Assembly (NCBI RefSeq): GCF_932274485.2
Contig: NC_065887.2
Coordinates: forward strand, 44,101,201 to 44,165,200
Direction: 5' to 3'
DNA: 64,000 nt
Origin: Patella vulgata
Lineage: Eukaryota > Mollusca > Gastropoda > Patellidae
In this document: piece by piece, positions 1 through 12,065 of the stretch
Layout of the letters: each line of letters starts with the position of its first letter
Numbering within the stretch: position 1 is the first letter of the stretch
Made by a program: the position numbers and the translations under genes
Notes under the pieces: generated by a model
The model's input: the letters and a program-made list of their open reading frames with translations, nothing else
The model's database searches: none
Told to the model about the DNA's origin: nothing

Positions 1-462
1 GTATTAGAGTCCATGAAATGTCTAGTAGCAGAGATATTGTGCATATAATCCAATCATTATAATCGATATCCTATGATCAATCAGATTGTTTCTTACATAA
101 TCAATATTCTACATGATCACCCTAATTGTTATTAGATCAACGAGCGTGCATGTATCATAATGGTGGCACTTTGATTCTACTAGTTCGTTCTTCAAGGGTG
201 TAATTAATATAAGTTAGATGCAACTATTACAGACTCGTGCGTAATAGGGGGTTACAATTCTACGAGTCGGTTCCTGGCAGTGTAAAATATAGGTCGAATA
301 TAACTATGGCGTCATAATCTATTTGGGTTAAAAGTACGAGATGAGTTTAAGTCAAGGTTAAAGATAGGATATTTTATACAACCTCTAACACACATTTAAT
401 AATAGGTAAAACTCACACTCGTAGCTTGAGGTTAAAACTGAATTCCAAGTTAAAAACTAACT
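1..462. other. Non-coding, no feature seen
   Basis: AT-rich sequence with no convincing exon, RNA gene or recognisable mobile element on either strand. Confidence 0.6.
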
Positions 463-638
463 GAGACTCGTAGGTTCAATGTAAAGACTGAGACTGGATA
501 GCAATTGAGACTCGTAGGTTCAATGTAAAGACTGAGACTGGATAGCAATTGAGACTCGTAGGTTCAATGTAAAGACTGAGACTGGGTACAAACTGAGACT
601 TGAAGGTTCAAGGTAAAAACTGTGACGCACCTGTTCTA
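463..638. repeat. Minisatellite, 44-bp unit, about 4 copies
   Basis: The phrase gagactcgtaggttcaatg recurs at 463, 507 and 551, with a diverged copy at 595, so the spacing is exactly 44 bp. Copies 1-3 are nearly identical and the last has drifted. Confidence 0.9.
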
Positions 639-781
639 GACAAAAGAAAAGAGCATGGGCAATCATGTGAGAGGGAAAGCCAATGTAAACATGGATCTCT
701 AGTTACTAGTAAATATCTACAAATAATACTCCCTGATTACCAGAAGCAGGGGTGTAGTACACGAGGTAGATAGTACAATCC

Positions 782-872
782 GAACTCCGTCCTGCACCAG
801 GTTGGGAAGTCTCCAGAAATCCTCTCGGCCAACACCGGGATCGAATCCGAGACCTCCTGGTAGTGGATTAGT
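782..872 (-). repeat. SINE B head fragment
   Basis: Read on the - strand it contains a box-B-like GGATTCGATCCCGG followed by TTGGCCGAGAGGAT, matching the head-to-body junction of the SINE B copies at 13.0 kb. Only the 5' part of the element is present. Confidence 0.6.
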
Positions 873-938
873 AATGATTATTTGCTCAGATACATATGTC
901 TATAACTATAGACCAAAAACAGACATCATAATATTTTC

Positions 939-1250
939 TATCGTGTAATATTGTTGTATATACCATAGGTTAACATGCTGTCTACTGTGGAATATTGTTG
1001 TATATACCATAGGTTAACATGCTGTCTACTGTGTAATATTGTTGTATATACTATAGGTTAACATGCTGTCTACTGTGTAATAATGTTGTATATACCATAG
1101 GTTAACATGCTGTCTACTGTGTAATATTGTTGTATATACCATAGGTTAACATGCTGTCTACTGTGTAATATTGTTGTATATACCATAGGTTAACATGCTG
1201 TATACTGTGTAATATTGTTATATATACCATAGGCTAATATATGTCTCACT
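939..1250. repeat. Minisatellite, 44-bp unit, 7 copies
   Basis: The motif ataggttaacatgctgtcta recurs at 965, 1009, 1053, 1097, 1141 and 1185, with a degraded copy at 1229. Units are nearly identical, which points to recent expansion. The unit is unrelated in sequence to the other 44-bp array at 463. Confidence 0.95.
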
Positions 1251-1795
1251 ATAACAAATATAAAAGTCATAAATACGAAGAACTTCTTGTAAGTTTAAAA
1301 TATTAGAGGGCGGATTCTGAGCAACAGGTATGATGCGCTTCAAAAATTATTACCCCAAGACGACCTCCAGTATCCCCAAACTCGGCGCAAATCAGTTACA
1401 ACCCTTTGGAAAGGATGTCCTAAAAATAATTTATAGATCGGCCGCGATTGTTGGGGATAAGATATTTATTTGTATGTAGATCTATACGGGTATATATACG
1501 TTTAGAACGAGCTGAATGGAATTTCCTACCTTGGTTATTTTGGTATATAGATAACATCTGGTAACCAGCCTGGATGTAATCTGTATAGGTTATATTTGAA
1601 CTTATTCTACCCATGTCTGATATAACCGTCATATAGATTAGATTAAATAACATTTTATATATCAAACCTGTTTTACTGACTCAAAAAATCTTCTACATTT
1701 TATACACAAATTCCCAACGATTAAATAACTTACGATGCAGAAACGTGACTCAAGTTATTAAAAGGCGAGGAGAGAATTTTTAGAGTTGGTGAATT
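1251..1795. other. Non-coding, no feature seen
   Basis: AT-rich, with short open frames only. None shows splice context or a recognisable protein. Confidence 0.5.
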
Positions 1796-1972
1796 GGGGC
1801 AATGTTGAGCGTAAGATAAGTTGGGGGTAAGGTGTGGTGTAAGGTGTAGAGAGCTGGGGGTAAGGTGTAGGGAGCTGGGGGTAAGGTGTGGTGTAAGGTG
1901 TAGAGAGTTGGGGATAAGGTGTGGTGTAAGGTGTAGAGAGTTGGGGGTAACGTGTGGTGTAACGTGTATTAT
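1796..1972. repeat. G-rich minisatellite
   Basis: Imperfect repetition of gggtaaggtgtggtgtaagg with agagagttggg spacers gives strong G/C strand asymmetry. The Leu/Pro/His-rich open frame on the opposite strand follows from the repeat and is not a gene. Confidence 0.85.
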
Positions 1973-3540
1973 ATTAATTAAATTTTTTACACAGTGAATA
2001 TGAGTTGCGGCATGAACCATGGGATGATTCGGCACGTGAAACAACATCTCCTAGGGGCGAAAAGCACAATATTGATATCGCTGGGAGAGGTGTGTCGAGG
2101 ACAAGTGCACTCAAACCACAATGGCTGCGTGAAACATACCCGAGTCAAAATATAGCCTATCTGAGCTACGATGTTTGACACTGGTCGAGTTATTATGATT
2201 AAAACCATTAGATAGCATTACTCCTTTTACTCACTTTCACTTCTTTATTTTTTGTTTTCACAACCCCACTTTAAGCTCTAAGACCCACCATGCAATGTCT
2301 GTAGTGACACGCTAATCCTCTTTTAATAGGTTATGTAAAAAGAAACTACTCGATATGTTCTACAGATGTGTTTTTAGAGAAAATAAAATAAATAGAATCT
2401 AGTACAATATTTACTACCATTACGTTCTGGGTGAGATTGATACAGATAGTCATGGCTGTAGATTCTTTCTGTTAGTGGAATTTATCATAAATATTCCAAC
2501 AGTAAAATATATATTAGCTTATAACATCAGCTAGGTGACCTCACGTGAACCCATCATGTCAATTACGATTCCTACACACGAGACGGTGTTCTAATTTCGG
2601 TACCTAATTGATCTTCTAATATCGTCATTCAGACAGCTATATATCAGCATTCAGACAACAAAGGTAAGCTTGCTCAGAGATTGCCACGGGTTTTTTTTGG
2701 TTTTTTTTTTAAAACCAGATTGACATAAGACGTCTGAACGGCATATTGGTGTCACATTTTCAGGCTAAAATTACAGTTTAAATTACCAAAAAAAAACCCG
2801 TTGCTTTCTGAAGATGTTACTACTTTAAAGGTTCAAACACCATAAAAATATTTTAAAATTCGAACATCCTGCTGTTCCTGAACCATGCAACCTTATTTTA
2901 CATATCCGCATAGCTACCCGAAAACTTACATTCCTTCACAGTGCTGTTCGGGTGATTATAAACTAGCATTCCTTCACAATGCTGTTCGGGTGATTATAAG
3001 AAAATGTCTAACGTTGTCCCAACGAAACTGTCCTATGGCGACGATCAATTTCATTTACATAACTCGGATTAAGTCACATACCTACTAAACAGTACAGATG
3101 AAGGCATCGTTGAATGTGGTTGAATTCCCTTAACCAGAACAGATGAAGACGTCGAATGTGGTTGAATTCCCTCAAACAGAACAGCTGACGACGTAACGTC
3201 AAATATACATTTAGAGGTTTAGCTCTAGATTTATACTTTTGAAGTTTCCTTTAGGATGGATCTGTTTAGATTTAATGAACATTATAATTCCTGTATAAAA
3301 TTGTTTTTATAGATTTTATTCTGGTGTTAATTATTGATCTGTCACACCACGAGCAGTATGTCATTATATAATAACCCACTTTTTATATCACATTCTTCAT
3401 CTTTCAACTGTTTGTCGGTAATATGGTAATATGAGTATATAGTGTTCGCGGGGGCGGCGGCTTTTACACACATTTTTCACCCATGAATCGATAAACATGG
3501 AGATAATGTTTTAAACTGATTTGGGTTAGATGATCGATAA
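1973..3540. other. Non-coding with small local duplications
   Basis: No gene is seen. Local direct duplications occur at about 2,926-3,000 (two copies of a unit containing cattccttcaca and tgctgttcgggtgatt, 38 bp apart) and at about 3,095-3,185 (two copies of a unit containing gaatgtggttgaattccct). Confidence 0.6.
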
Positions 3541-3549
3541 TAAAAATAT

Positions 3550-3680
3550 ACGGAGCTGCCAGGCAACCAGAATTAAAGTACAAGGAGCTGCCAGGCAACC
3601 AGAATTAAAGTACACGGAGCTGCCAGGCAACCAGAATTAAAGTACACGGAGCTGCTAGGCAACCAGATATAAAGTACCTC
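3550..3680. repeat. Minisatellite, 32-bp unit, 4 copies
   Basis: The motif ggagctgccaggcaaccaga starts at 3552, 3584, 3616 and 3648, exactly 32 bp apart. It contains the core ccaggcaac, which also occurs in the terminal hairpin of family C elements, but nothing else of family C is present. Confidence 0.9.
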
Positions 3681-3883
3681 GCATTATGAATGAAAATAAC
3701 ACTGATTTGTAATTCCGTGGTTAGGTTGTGTAATGGCAGGTTGATCTACCCTTCTTCTAATTTCAGTTGATCCGAAGCAAGACGTGATACCCCGTTCATC
3801 CAGATCCATATTGCCACAAAGATTTTTTTAAGTAACGATGCAGCATTTGTATTTTTCGCTAAACTATCATATTTCTTACGGCT

Positions 3884-3975
3884 TAATCCACGCTAATAGT
3901 TCTCAGAATGAGTAGTTAAAATTGAATTAATCCACGCTAATAGTACTCAGAATGAATAGTTAACAATGAATTAAG
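3884..3975. repeat. Direct duplication, 44-bp unit
   Basis: taatccacgctaatagt recurs at 3884 and 3928, and the two units differ at only a few bases. Confidence 0.85.
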
Positions 3976-4204
3976 AACACAAAATACCAAATCTAGATAA
4001 CTTCCCGCCTTGGATTCAGTCGAATTTTTCAAAAATGTATATCACTTTTGTTCGCCAACGGCAAAATGGCGGAGGGCTTATTACATAGCGACCAGCATAG
4101 ATCCATGAAATTTCAATTCAACATATCTGTGTCAATAGTGACGCAACTGAATCATTGCTGGACCATTTTACACATCCATCTTTCACATAACATTGTAGTT
4201 TGCA

Positions 4205-4380
4205 CGACGCATGGAGGCTTTAATAAGATAAATAACAACATCTTGTTATTAAAACGTACAATAAGATAAATAACAACATCTTGTTATTAAAACATACAAT
4301 AAGATAAATAACAACATCTTGTTATTAAAACATACAATAAGATAAATAACAACATCTTGTTATTAAAACATACAATAAGT
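4205..4380. repeat. Minisatellite, 38-bp unit, 4 copies
   Basis: aagataaataacaacatctt recurs at 4225, 4263, 4301 and 4339, followed each time by gttattaaaac. The units are almost identical. Confidence 0.9.
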
Positions 4381-5655
4381 ATGTCAGAAAATGAGATAAG
4401 GAAAAAAGACTAGAATAGGATATCAAATCTTTTAATTTGAAAAATAGATGCATTAAAATCTATTGGGAAGTTATAAAGTTCGGGATGTAGACATTCCATG
4501 TGGACCAGTGTTCACTATTATCGCTAATATCCTTGAAATCATCCGCAATATATTTGATACGAATCATGATCTCTTAATCAAATCGAAGACGTCTATTTGA
4601 AGAGAATTAAGACTCGACAGGTCATAGATCAATCTGATTAAGGTGTACTTATTAGACTAACCAATAAGATGTAGTGTAGCATATTGATTGATACCGTAGA
4701 CTAACCAATCAGATCAAGTGTGGCATATTGACTGATACAATGATTGTTAGACGAATCATGAACTATTAATATTGACCGCGGGTTGATGTTAGATTGACAG
4801 AAGGCAGGTTAATATTGACCGGACTGGCTAACACTAGAACATATCTTCCATCTCTTTAACTGGTAATTATATTAATCGAGAATCCACTTGCTGATAAATC
4901 CACATATTAACAACCCAATAAGCTAGAATAATTTGATTACAACCATTTCTCTATATGTCCGTATCAAATGTTTCACTTATATTTATTAAAACAACTACAT
5001 GTGTAGCAATATAATGGCCCCTGCCTAATATTGGTTTCAAATTGGTAAACAAGTTTTATTACAGGACATGATTTTATGCTACGGAAATAGATAATACATT
5101 CATTAATTAAATGATTGTACTGCCATTGCCCTTTCGTTTATCAAGTTCCCCTCGTGATGATCAAACTAAACGATGGAATCTACCGACAGTGACGCAATAT
5201 TATCTAGCTGACCAAATTAGGGAATAATTCCAGTTAATTTGAAGGAAAAAGCGCACGTCCATCTCTATAGGGAAATTTTTACTTTAGTTGGTAGACTCCA
5301 AATTAAGTATTTATACCATGGATATTTCTGGCATTTAACCAATGAAATAATTAATAAATGCTTGGCTATGTGAAGAGGTCCGTTTTCTTTTAACTCTCTC
5401 ACTACTCCCTGTCTAATAATCAGTATCTACTATACGGGGGCTGGAACTACTGGTCAGATTTCCCGAAAATTTTCTTTGTCTTTCAAATTTTCAGAATGAA
5501 TCAATCATTAATTAAAACGAATTTTCCACAAAGCTGTGATGGCTGTTTATAATTACACATTAACACAACAATATAAATTTACAATATGTTAAGCAAAAAA
5601 CAACTTAATGTTCTCTGATGTTTGTGCCCGAAAAATGGACGGTTCACCGAATGTG
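4381..5655. other. Non-coding
   Basis: AT-rich with no coding signal. A weak direct duplication at about 4,655-4,745 contains gactaaccaat and atattgattgata. Confidence 0.5.
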
Positions 5656-5990
5656 GTCCTAGTCAGGGCATTAATACAGTCCTGGTCAGAGCATTTAATG
5701 CGGTCCTGGTCAGGGCATCCAAAAGAAATGTGAAGCACTGTGGCATCAGGGGTCGAGACAATGTTTGAAATTGGGAATATCTAGGATGAGTTTTAAGATG
5801 TGAATGCTTTGTGATACAAGTGGGATGTTTGACTAAATATCTTAGGCCTACTTTCCATCCATCATTTGACATCATCGTATTGCCCAACTATTTCTGTATA
5901 GTTGACATCATCGTATTGCCCAACTATACTTGACATCATCGTATTGCCCAACTATACTTGACATCATCGTATTTCCCAACTGCTTCTATA
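5656..5990. repeat. Two short tandem repeats
   Basis: At about 5,660-5,720 three imperfect copies of gtcctggtcagggcatt occur. At about 5,863-5,985 four copies of ttgacatcatcgtattgccc occur, about 28-30 bp apart, in two of which the next bases are aactatac. Confidence 0.85.
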
Positions 5991-6114
5991 TTTTTAGTTT
6001 TAAATAATTTGGTGAAGGAAAACAATGAAAGTATAGAATATCATCCATCCATGTTCTTCTATTGTCCAACAAGAAAACAATCGATGACATTCTTTACTTT
6101 AATTGTATTGGAAA

Positions 6115-6315
6115 TATGTATTAGAAATATATAATACCTATTTCCCAATTACTATTTTTTCCCAATATGTATATCCAATACCTGTATCCATTAAATATAT
6201 CTAATACCTATTTCCAATATCCATTACCTATATCCATTGCCTATATCCAATACCTATTTCCAATACCTATATCCAATACCTATTTCAAATACATATTTTT
6301 TCCAATACGTACTTT
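6115..6315. repeat. Pyrimidine/A-rich short tandem repeat
   Basis: Imperfect repetition of a unit of about 12 bp (tatccaatacct, tttccaatacct) fills the stretch. Confidence 0.8.
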
Positions 6316-7009
6316 TAATGTCTATTTCTAATATTGTTTTCGTATGTTTCTATTTTATTTCTGTATATGATTAAATAAATCAGTTCAACCTGTCTCCGAT
6401 CACTGGTATAGTTTGTAGACATTCATCAACATTTCTATATTCTCCTATAGTTTACGATTTCCTGTCGTAGGAAGAACCTTTCGTGAGACTATTTCATATT
6501 GATTGTCATTTCACGATGGATTAATGGCCGTCTTTCAGTTAAAACGAAGTGAATTGACAGACACTTTCTGTTTTATTGGAATTCATTCTCTACAATAGAT
6601 TCTAACCTGATTTATGTGATCTAGATGTGATTCCAAACAGTTATCCTCAATCACTGAAAGTTTACAATGAATATATCTCCTACCCATGATAGAAGTTTGT
6701 ATCCGGACGATTCAGTCGGACAAAATAAGTGGTATCAGAACATCATCTTCTTATTGTTTCGTTAATAAATAATCTTAATGGTGAAAATTAAAATTTGTTG
6801 ATGACAAAGCAAAGATAAAGATGAAGCAGCCATTGTTGCGATATATGCGATTGATATGTCAACCAGAAAGCATAAACTAAACCCTATACATGTAGTTTAT
6901 TTCACCACAGTTAATAGATCTAGCCCAATTCTAGAAGTTTTATGTCTCGATACAGTGATGACCAGAAGACGATTTCCTGTAATTTTCCTACATTATTCTT
7001 GTCGTTTTC

Positions 7010-7130
7010 CGGGCACAGTTGAAGTTTTACGGACACATTTGAAGTTTTACAGGCGCAGTTGAAGTTTGAAACCCAGTTGAATTTTTACGGGCGCAGTTGA
7101 AGTTTTACGGGCACAATTTTTAGCATTTCC
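7010..7130. repeat. Minisatellite, about 21-24-bp unit
   Basis: gttgaagttttacgggcac and close variants recur about five times. Confidence 0.85.
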
Positions 7131-7454
7131 TGGCAAAAAAAGTTCATATGATGGAAGCAGTGGAGGACATGGCCCGTTTCTCAAGCTATGTGGTTATTGA
7201 GGGGGATCTGTCCTGCCTTACCTATAGATACAGGTTTATGGAAACACAATTACCAAGTTTTGTTTTTAAATGTGTCGTCGAATCGTGCCTTGTTTCAAGA
7301 ATTAAAGGTTGATATTAAAGGTATCGCCTGTCTATCAAAATTGCCGTACAGTGATAGAATGAAAAAGTCATTACCACCACCACCACCACCCGCCCTCAGG
7401 CCAACAATAATAAAATAAACCGTAGGGGCCAATTAAACTCTTTATACAACATTT

Positions 7455-7800
7455 GTCACTAGACCAGATATTTCGACTAGGGATCCATATAGTTAACATA
7501 AGTTCTCACCAAGGTTTTGACGAGACCAGATATTTCGACTAGGGATCAATATAGTTAACGTTTAAGTTCTCACCAAGGTTTTCATTTTCTCTGTTAAAGA
7601 TTTGAAGACACCGAAAACAGTCAAATTGTTTATTACTGAATGACAGGATAAACATGACTATATTCGATTCGATACCTTGTGTAATGATGGTATTTCTTTC
7701 AAAAAGCTTCGCAGAGCGATGGACTACATCGCATAACGTGGAACTACATCGCAGAACGTGGCACAACATCGCAGAACGCGGGGCTACATTTCAGAATGTA
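7455..7800. repeat. 62-bp duplication and following short tandem repeat
   Basis: agaccagatatttcgactag recurs at about 7,463 and 7,524 with matching downstream sequence (ttctcaccaaggtttt). At about 7,725-7,800, acatcgcagaacgtgg-type units repeat. Confidence 0.8.
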
Positions 7801-8184
7801 GCAGTATTATTTACGGCTATATATGTATAATATATTTAGTACAAATAGGTCTGTGAATATATTGAGTATAAAGGGCTGAGCTGGTGTGTCTGTCTATTAT
7901 AATATAGAAATATGATGTTCACGTTGATGGGTTATTGACTGCAATTGAAAGGAAAGGAAATGGAGAAAATGACTGGAGGGTGAAGACTATCAGAGATATT
8001 GACATGAAGACTAGGTTCATTGACAATAACAACACAATTCCCACACATTCTATTGAAGTCTCAAATATCCTAGAGCCACACTTAGATATTGTTGTAGAGT
8101 ATGGAATGGTTTCAACAATACTATAGTTGTATTGCCTATGATTTATATCTTGGTGTGTATATTATAGGAAACCTTGAAAGTTGT

Positions 8185-8318
8185 AATTCCACGACTGTAG
8201 ACGGGAAGCCCGTCGTACGGACAAAATGCACCCCATATCACATCGCATGCCGTTTGCCAATCTTCATTAATTCGGTTTGGTGTAGAAAACTAGGACGTTA
8301 AACCCGATTTCATTTCCT
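8185..8318 (+). repeat. SINE B 3'-end fragment
   Basis: The stretch holds the family's distal body (tcttcattaattcggtttgg) and the diagnostic 3' tail taggacgttaaaccc followed by atttcatttcc. The tRNA-like head is missing. Compare the full copy at 13,049-13,399. Confidence 0.75.
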
Positions 8319-8769
8319 ATTATTCTCTCCCAACTCCACCGATGATGGCTAGGTTTTACTTCCGTGCGTCAAATTGTCGTGTTTGTTTCCCCGACGTTTT
8401 ATATATTAAACGTTGAGATATTAAAATTTGATACAACTCTGTATATCGCAGAATTACAGAGCATGTTCAAGTTTCATCGGTTTATTGTTTATAGATTTCT
8501 TGCCCTTTTGTTAATTTAATATCCATTTAATTTTAATCTTAGAGAATTTATTTCATCTACACGTATTTGGATTATATAGGATTGTAAAAGTATTAATAAT
8601 TTTCTTCGCTTTTGTATGTCGCTTGTTGTTATTTTGTTAGTATAAAATCGAGGAAGAGAGAGGTTGAATTGACATTTTCTTCGAGGTTTATGTAAATATT
8701 CATGATTTAGAGGCCAAAGGATAAGAGAGTTAACAGGTTGGTTACTGTGGATAGTTCATACATAGTTCT

Positions 8770-8830
8770 TCAAATTTCCATGATCAACCTCATACAGATT
8801 TCCATGATCAACCTCATACAAATTTCAGCA
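8770..8830. repeat. 24-bp tandem repeat
   Basis: atttccatgatcaacctcat occurs twice in tandem, preceded and followed by partial copies. Confidence 0.8.
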
Positions 8831-9252
8831 ACATGATGAATTCTTGTCCATAATATTGTCCATCAAATAGATCAGAATTAACAGTGAATTCTACCCTCTA
8901 GCCTATTATTATCAGCCGTCTGTTTAATAATGTATGTTTGTGTTTCAGCATTAATTGTACTGACTGAAACAGAACATCTTTATAAACAGGAAACTATCAT
9001 AACTCACTTTAAATACACAAGCTTTATTACTTAAAGAAACGGTGCAGGCTTTACAAAATATACACAGTTTTCTCACATGCGTTTTTTCTAGGATTAAATC
9101 AAATTGTCGGGGAGTTTTCAAAATGAAATTATTAATGAAGTTTAATGTTAGCGGAAACGCTGTATAATTTGGAGAAACACACCCTTTCATCTAGGCGGGA
9201 AAGGGTGTTTATTTATCATCGTTAAGTGGAAAAGGCGTTTATTTAAAGACGT

Positions 9253-9561
9253 TAAGTGGAAGAGAGAGAGAGAGAGAGAGACAGAGACAGAGAGAGAGAG
9301 AGGGGTTTAACGTCCACTCGACACAAACTAGGTTTTTTTCGGGACCAACATATGGTTCAACTCTTATTTCCACAATTCGCTTGCGCTTAAGGGTCTTTAG
9401 CAGTGGGAGGAAACCGGAGGACCCGGAGAAAACCCACGAGGTTGGACAGGCGACCCTACTCCTTGTCACGTACAACCGGGGAATCGAAACCCAGCCAGAT
9501 GACTCAATGACAGACCGTATGATACAGCGCGCGCGTGCTAACCATTCGGCCATGGAAGAGG
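9253..9561 (-). repeat. Full-length SINE A, tRNA-derived
   Basis: Read on the - strand it begins with a box-A-like TGGCCGAATGGTTAGC and a box-B-like GGTTTCGATTCCC, the internal polymerase III promoter of a tRNA-derived SINE. A conserved body rich in CCTCCGG motifs follows. It ends with tgtcgagtggacgttaaac and then a (CT)n run (9,261-9,302). A perfect 16-bp target-site duplication, gtttatttaaagacgt, flanks it at 9,237-9,252 and 9,562-9,577. It needs a LINE for movement. The long open frames crossing it on both strands are accidental. Confidence 0.85.
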
Positions 9562-9687
9562 GTTTATTTAAAGACGTAAAACATACATTATTCAAGAGGT
9601 ACATTTACCTATTGTAGGTCTTTCTTTAGGTCTTAAATGTTATATACCAGTACAAGTAAATCATTAATTCGACATTTATTAACATGA

Positions 9688-9740
9688 CAGGACCATGGCA
9701 TAATCAACTCTCGATGCCATCGGATGCTAGAGATTTTAAC
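9688..9740 (+). repeat. Family F end fragment
   Basis: ataatcaactctcgatgcca and its flanks match the ends of family F at 59,840 and, inverted, at about 62,625-62,655. Only the terminal portion is here. Confidence 0.6.
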
Positions 9741-9768
9741 TAGATTAGAACGGTTCGCTCATTTAATA

Positions 9769-10015
9769 CACTGAAAAAAAACTTGTGTTGAATCAACACA
9801 AACTTGTGTTAAATGTTGAAACAACACAAGACTTGTGTTAAAATTTACCAAACAACACAAACTTGTGTTGCAACTTGTGTGAAAATCTACACAATACTTG
9901 TGTTGAAACTTGTGTTGAAATTTCTGAAACTTGTGTTGAAATTTCTGAAACTTGTGTGGTTTCATAAAAACTTGTGTATAACCACCACCAAAACTTGTGT
10001 TTTATTTTCCCTTAA
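9769..10015 (+). mobile_element. Family E left terminus (CACTA-like)
   Basis: It starts cactgaaaaaaaacttgtgt and is followed by many copies of acttgtgtt and its complement aacacaagt, some direct and some inverted. A CACTG terminus with dense subterminal repeats is the usual look of CACTA/EnSpm-type DNA transposons, whose transposase binds subterminal repeats. A matching inverted terminus lies at 16,670-16,831. No transposase was seen nearby. Confidence 0.55.
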
Positions 10016-10732
10016 TTTAGCAATCTTTCCCATGCAGCCCCCACCCCTTTTGCTCTGTTTAACCTGTAAAGTTTGATAAATGAGGTAACAATAATTTTAT
10101 TTGTTAAATTATCATTTATTCATAAAATGATAGGAAAAAGTAAATTAACACCACCAAATCAAAACTAAATAGACATCATTTGAAATGTTAACAGAAAAAC
10201 AGAGATATAATTCTAATACTAATAAAAATTTTGTTATACTTTGCTCCCCCCCCCCCCCCACATCACAAAATACAAAGTAGCTATTTAATTTTTTCTTTAC
10301 CCGAAAACAAGAACTGAGAAAAGAAAGATCCCTACCCCATACCCCAAAAATATATAATTCAAATATATCTAAATTTAATAACATCCAAACCAAGCCCTAA
10401 TTAGATTAATTATGCACTAAATTGAAATACTTTCAGAAACTGAAAAGTGCTACAAAGTCATATTACAAGTGATTTGTGAGGCATCTAGAAATAACTAGCA
10501 TACACAGAAAACTAACAAAAGAAAAATGCACTATTTTGCAGGAGTAATAAAATGCTGTAGAACCTTTTCCTCATTAAAAAAAACAACAAACAAAATGAAT
10601 ATTTTGTACATAAAAGGGGCAAAGCATCAAGATTACAGGATTGAAAAATAAAAAAATATCAGAGAAAATCGCAAACATTAAATAATATGTACAAAATATA
10701 TATAAATAATCACAAGTCAAAAGCAAGGAGGA
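10016..10732. other. Non-coding, AT-rich, with a poly-C run
   Basis: A run of about 14 C lies around 10,246-10,259. Short open frames on both strands look random. Confidence 0.5.
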
Positions 10733-11079
10733 GTCACTGTGGTTCAGTGAGTATAAGGCATTGGCCGAGAAATTTCAATTGGATTTTCCGACATAGTTCC
10801 CACACGTCAGTAGTGTAGGACATGGCAAGGGATAATTGGGTATAAGCCCGGAATTGAAACTACCCCCACTGCGTTTACTTTAAAGAACCCTTGACAATTG
10901 AATTATCTGACTCAATGACAGACCTTCTGATCCAATGTGCGTGTGTTAACCATTCGGCCCTCCTGGGTTCCATTTAAACAACCCTTGACAGTTGAAATAT
11001 TTGATATAAGAGTAGGTTGTAGGGCAGAATCACCATATTAACACAGAAAAGTAGGATCTTAAACCCTATTTCATTTCAT
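10733..11079 (+). repeat. SINE B copy interrupted by a SINE A head
   Basis: It starts with the tRNA-like head (gtggttcagtgagtataagg), continues with ttggccgagaaa, and ends with the tail taggatcttaaaccctattt. Inside, 10,904-10,972 is a SINE A head (- orientation: ctcaatgacagacc to taaccattcggcc). It is flanked by a near-repeat of SINE B sequence (10,879-10,903 and 10,973-10,997, both containing acccttgaca), as expected for a target-site duplication. Confidence 0.7.
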
Positions 11080-12064
11080 AAGCAAGGGAAAGTCACCTTA
11101 ATGTAGGCTTAAGGTATTTTGTAATTTTGGGTATATTTGATCTACATTTGGTTTCTAGATTATGCCTATTAAATACTTTATGATTTCCGACCAAATTCTA
11201 AGTGATTAATATGTCACCTTACATTCTATATTATACATAAATTTCTGTAGAGAATTAAAATCTAATTGTGTTTGGGAAGAATATTTAACAGTAAAAACAA
11301 AAAATAAATATTCAAAAATTGGGTCAAATGCATTCTTTTCCAGAATTTTAAAATAAATTGATGCTTGGGATCTCTTGTTATCATACATCAAATAATCTTC
11401 CAGCCTAAAAAATAAAAAGTAGGCAATAAGAATACTTTCTTACTATTTATGGTTCACAATGTTTAAATAAACAATTTATTTTGCCACATCGAGACTGAGT
11501 CTCTATTTTGTTTCATCTTTGGGTAACACTTATTGTGTCTTGTCCAGTAACAGACCCAGGCAGATTATTATATTTTATTTCCATCGACAACAAATTGGAT
11601 ATTACCTATTAAAATCTATTTGAAAAGTAAAATATTGTCCATCAATTTTATACTGCTATTTACTGTAAAAATACACATAGGGTCTATCACAACTTGAAGA
11701 AAATCAATGGATGTGATTGTCAAAAATCAAGAATGCCAAGACTTGAATAGGAGAGTCCTAGGTATTTCCCCAAGAAGAATAACTAGATTACCAATCAAGT
11801 GTATAGAACTAGTTGATGATTAAAAATACAAATATGTATGTTACTTACATTTTACCTGATTATCAAGCTCTGTGAGAAAAAGTTTCCATAATATGAATAG
11901 CCATTTTCAACTGTCTTGATCTTTCTGATGTAGTTAACGGAGAAAAAAAACATACTATGTATTAGTTGACTTAAATCGACTCGACAGTTAAAAGATGAAA
12001 GTTTTAATTTAATTACATTGCATTGTAATGTGTTGGTTTGCTTTGTCACAGATGAGACAAAATG
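11080..12064. other. Non-coding
   Basis: AT-rich single-copy-looking sequence with no coding or repeat signal that I could support. Confidence 0.5.
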
Positions 12065-12065
12065 A

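Noticed and set aside
1730-2047. 105-codon Leu/Pro/His-rich open frame
   Set aside because: Caused by the G-rich minisatellite on the opposite strand.
7935-8126. 63-codon open frame with a protein-like, hydrophilic composition
   Set aside because: No ATG at its start, no recognisable family, no clear splice sites, and nearby sequence is a SINE B fragment.
9239-9604. 121-codon - strand frame, and an overlapping + strand frame
   Set aside because: Both lie within a full-length tRNA-derived SINE; the frames follow from its G+C-rich body and CT tail.
10245-10259. Poly-C run (also near 22,531, 46,763 and 48,182) as a regulatory element
   Set aside because: Simple homopolymer runs with no associated structure.
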